From: Williamsia herbipolensis
Lineage (GTDB): Bacteria; Actinomycetota; Actinomycetes; Mycobacteriales; Mycobacteriaceae
Length of the DNA stretch: 64,000 nt
Assembly: GCF_000964005.1 (NCBI RefSeq)
Contig: NZ_JXYP01000031.1
Location: 1 to 64,000 of the forward strand
Direction of reading: 5' to 3'
Below are positions 61,673 through 64,000 of the stretch, one piece after another. Made by a program: the position numbers and the translations under genes. The notes beneath the pieces are model-generated. The model was not told where the DNA came from, ran no database searches, and worked only from the letters and a program-made list of their open reading frames with translations. How positions within the stretch are numbered: position 1 is the first letter of the stretch; every line of letters starts with the position of its first letter.

Positions 61673-62254
61673 ATGCGCGTGGTGGTGATCGAGCATCTGA
61701 GCCTCGACGGTGTCCTCCAGGGACCCGGTCGCATCGACGAGGATCCCCGCGGCGGTTTCGAGCACGGCGGATGGGCGCTGGCGGCGGCCGACCCGAGCAC
61801 CGGCGCCGCGATGGGCGCGGCGATGGGCACCGACTTCGCCTGGTTGTTCGGTCGTCGCAGCCACGACGACATGCTGGCCCACTGGAACGCGGCCGGCGGC
61901 CCCTTCCGTGACGGACTCAACGCCACCACGAAGTACGTCGTGTCCCGCGACCCGACGACACCTCTCCCCTGGCCGAACTCGATCCTCCTCGCCGGCGACG
62001 CCGTCGAGAACGTCGCGCGACTGCGTGAGCGCCCGGGCGGGAACCTCGTCGTGATGGGCAGTGGTGAGCTCGTGCGAGCACTGCTGGGCGCCGGACTCGT
62101 CGACGAGATGCTGCTGATGGTGCATCCGGTCGTCCTGGGTTCGGGTACACGTCTCTTCGGCCCGGGTGATGCACCGATCCGCCTGCGGCTCGTCGACACC
62201 GCGTCGACGCCGACCGGGATCCTGATGACCACGTATCGGCCGCCGACCGACTGA
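61673..62254 (+). CDS. Dihydrofolate reductase-like (RibD C-terminal domain) protein
   Basis: A 193-residue protein of the YyaP/RibD-C family: MRVVVIEHLSLDGVLQ, FGRRSHDDML, KYVVSRDPTTPLPW and LVVMGSGELVRALLGAGLVDE, ending in a beta-hairpin. It is an NADPH-binding fold used by reductases of pterin- or pyrimidine-like substrates; the reaction is unknown. GAGGAGAGG precedes the ATG. Confidence 0.88.
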   Translation: MRVVVIEHLSLDGVLQGPGRIDEDPRGGFEHGGWALAAADPSTGAAMGAAMGTDFAWLFGRRSHDDMLAHWNAAGGPFRDGLNATTKYVVSRDPTTPLPWPNSILLAGDAVENVARLRERPGGNLVVMGSGELVRALLGAGLVDEMLLMVHPVVLGSGTRLFGPGDAPIRLRLVDTASTPTGILMTTYRPPTD

Positions 62255-62291
62255 TCGCCCGGCGCCGACCCGACGCGGATGCGTCACGCGG

Positions 62292-64000
62292 TCACACGCG
62301 GGCCGGCCACCACACGCGGTTGCCGATGACGGCCATCGCCGCCGGCACCAGAACGGTGCGCACGATCACCACGTCGAGGATCAACCCGACGCCGATGGTG
62401 AACCCCAGCTGCAACAGATTGATGACCGTGGCGCTCATGAGCGCGAACATGGTGACCGCGAACACGATTCCCGCCGTGGTGATCACGCCCCCGGTGGAGC
62501 CGAACCCGCGCACGATCCCGCCGATCATCCCGGTCGAGGAGTGTTCGCGGATCCGTGACGCGAACAGCATGCTGTAGTCGGCGCCCACGGCCACCAGCGC
62601 CATGAACGCGATCGGGATCACCGACCAGTCGAGATCGATGCCCAGAAGGTGTTGCCACACCAGCACACTCACGCCGACGGTCGCGGAGAACGACAGGACG
62701 ACCGCCAGCACGAGCAGCGCGGGCGCCAGCAGGCTCCGCAGCAGCACACACAGGATCGCGAACACCGCGAGGATCGCCACGATGGCGTAGAGCGCGAAGT
62801 CGCGGTCGACCTGGTCGCTCATGTCGGCCGACAGCGACGCCAGTCCGGTCGACGACACCTCGGCCCGCTCGAGCACGGTGCCGGCTGCGGCGGTACGCGC
62901 GGTGTCGGCGATCCGGCCGACGTCACGAAGTGCTCTGTATCCGTAGGGGTTGTCGCTGCGGATCACCAACATGCGTGCGGTGTGACCCGTCGGCGAGAGC
63001 AGCAGTCTCGACCCGGCGACGAAGCGTGGATCGCTCAACCCCTGCGCGGGGAGGTAGAAGCCGGCGCCGGGGCCCGAGGTGGTGTCGCGGGCCATCGTCT
63101 GCAGGTAGCCACCGGCCTGCCCGAGTCCGGCGGTCAGCCGTGCGGTGAGGGCGACGGTCTTGTCGGTTCCGTCCTTCACCTGACGTAATCCGTCGGCCAG
63201 GCGGTTCATCCCGCCCGTGAGCTCGCTCATCCCCGCGGTCAGTCGACCGAGGTCGCCGCGCATCTGCTCGATGCTGCGCCCGCCGAGTCCGTCGAGCAGA
63301 GCCTGTATCTGGCGCAGTCCGGTGCGGATCTCGGGCAGCGCGGCGGTGGCGCGAGCCACGACCTCACCGGGTACCCCGGCGATCGCCGACACCTCGCGCA
63401 GCGCCCTCGAGGCGCGTCCGGCGGTGGCCTGATCGAACATCCCGAACGCCGCGCGGGCGGCGAGGCAGCGCGGATCGGTCCGGCAGGTCGCGTCGGGGGC
63501 GGCGGTGAGCATCGGACCGAAGACGTCCTGCAACCGCGCCGCCGCGGCGAGGGTCGACGAATTGCTCTGCGACACATCACGGATGAGGTCTCCGAGCACG
63601 TCGGCGAGCACCGAGAGCGCGCGCACGCCCTGCGGCAGGTTCAGCGATCCCCCGGACGCCGCGGCGACGATCCGGTCGGCGGTGTCGGCGGCACCGAGCA
63701 CCCCGTCGGCCAGCGACACCACCTGATCGGTGCCGGCGACGAGATCGGGCAGCCGGGCGGCCGCCGAATCGGCGCCGTCCCGCAGATCGGTGACACCCGA
63801 GGCCAACTGGCGCAGTTGTGGTGTCGCATCGAGCACCTGACGGTGGGCGTCGTCGAGTCGGCCGCCGACCTGTCCGACCTGATAGCCGGTGGACGCCTCC
63901 GGGATCGGCGCGCCGTCGGGTCGCGTGATCGAGCGGACGTGGGCGATGTCGGGCAGCTTCGACACCGCCATCGCCATCATCTCCAGGGCCGCGAGGTCAT
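62292..64000 (-). CDS. MmpL/RND-family transporter, 3' part (truncated by window edge)
   Basis: The frame is open to base 64000, so only the last 569 or so codons are seen; LAALEMMAMAVSKLPDI at the edge is internal to the family. A large periplasmic domain (to about residue 385 of this part) precedes the second set of membrane helices, beginning ALYAIVAILAVFAI, with the proton-relay region GADYSMLFASRIREH. Mycobacterial relatives export lipids and siderophores. The true start lies outside the window. Confidence 0.9.
   Translation of the reverse strand, partial: DLAALEMMAMAVSKLPDIAHVRSITRPDGAPIPEASTGYQVGQVGGRLDDAHRQVLDATPQLRQLASGVTDLRDGADSAAARLPDLVAGTDQVVSLADGVLGAADTADRIVAAASGGSLNLPQGVRALSVLADVLGDLIRDVSQSNSSTLAAAARLQDVFGPMLTAAPDATCRTDPRCLAARAAFGMFDQATAGRASRALREVSAIAGVPGEVVARATAALPEIRTGLRQIQALLDGLGGRSIEQMRGDLGRLTAGMSELTGGMNRLADGLRQVKDGTDKTVALTARLTAGLGQAGGYLQTMARDTTSGPGAGFYLPAQGLSDPRFVAGSRLLLSPTGHTARMLVIRSDNPYGYRALRDVGRIADTARTAAAGTVLERAEVSSTGLASLSADMSDQVDRDFALYAIVAILAVFAILCVLLRSLLAPALLVLAVVLSFSATVGVSVLVWQHLLGIDLDWSVIPIAFMALVAVGADYSMLFASRIREHSSTGMIGGIVRGFGSTGGVITTAGIVFAVTMFALMSATVINLLQLGFTIGVGLILDVVIVRTVLVPAAMAVIGNRVWWPARV

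Overview
The window is GC-rich DNA (close to 70% G+C in most places) from a mycolic-acid actinomycete. The gene content fits Gordonia, Williamsia or a close relative in the Mycobacteriales. The markers are an echA6 orthologue, an AccD3-type carboxyltransferase, a PrrA/PrrB two-component pair, an LGFP-repeat secreted protein, a haemophore-like secreted protein, a 13E12-type DUF222/HNH protein and an MmpL-type RND transporter. Several promoters sit 6 to 10 bases from a start codon, the usual arrangement for leaderless mRNAs in this group.

Layout. 1-58: probable edge of an IS481-type element. 0.1-4.7 kb: kynureninase, an orphan ParA, a photolyase/cryptochrome homologue with circularly permuted domains, and an aldo/keto reductase. 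4.8-11.9 kb: a large SARP/AAA+/TPR regulator flanked by two paralogous beta-propeller proteins that share an upstream sequence element. 11.9-17.8 kb: a heterodimeric ABC exporter, a P450 with its [3Fe-4S] ferredoxin, and an LGFP protein. 17.9-22.4 kb: accD3, an NCS1-type permease, a [2Fe-2S]-type protein and echA6. 22.5-25.9 kb: a DUF222/HNH gene behind a LexA-like box, a flavin monooxygenase and a GPP34 protein. 26.0-40.7 kb: the RiPP cluster. 40.7-44.2 kb: an NMT1/THI5-type ABC importer. 44.3-49.3 kb: mntH, a conventional photolyase and prrAB. 49.4-57.7 kb: haemophore, ROK glucokinase, FKBP, citrate synthase, PfkB kinase, aldose epimerase, pxpBC and a DUF2236 oxygenase. 57.7-64 kb: a lower-GC CHAP amidase, an LLM oxidoreductase with MarR, TetR, a DUF1540 protein, a DHFR-like reductase and a truncated MmpL. 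No stretch longer than about 235 bases lacks a gene. No tRNA, rRNA or CRISPR array was seen.

The main system is a daptide-type RiPP cluster. Two precursor peptides of 57 and 50 residues share a leader block (LALQEF, VEQL, DLDA) and both end in Thr. Upstream, in one translationally overlapping train, are a MpaB-like recognition protein, a methyltransferase, a class III aminotransferase, an iron-ADH-fold dehydrogenase and an M50 membrane protease. This is the set expected to turn a C-terminal Thr into a dimethylated 1,2-diamine. The train also contains a class III lanthipeptide synthetase (LanKC-like) and a family 2 glycosyltransferase. Both precursors lack cysteine, so the synthetase cannot make lanthionine here; dehydration without cyclisation, plus possible glycosylation, is the inferred outcome. 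A leaderless XRE regulator, a membrane protein and an ABC exporter complete the cluster. It lies between accD3/echA6 and prrAB, which are adjacent in Mycobacterium tuberculosis, so it probably sits in an inserted or expanded region.

The second main point is the protein at 2408-3688. Its FAD-binding photolyase domain comes first and the photolyase alpha/beta domain comes last, the reverse of the normal order. Four Cys residues are placed as in iron-sulfur bacterial cryptochromes/(6-4) photolyases.
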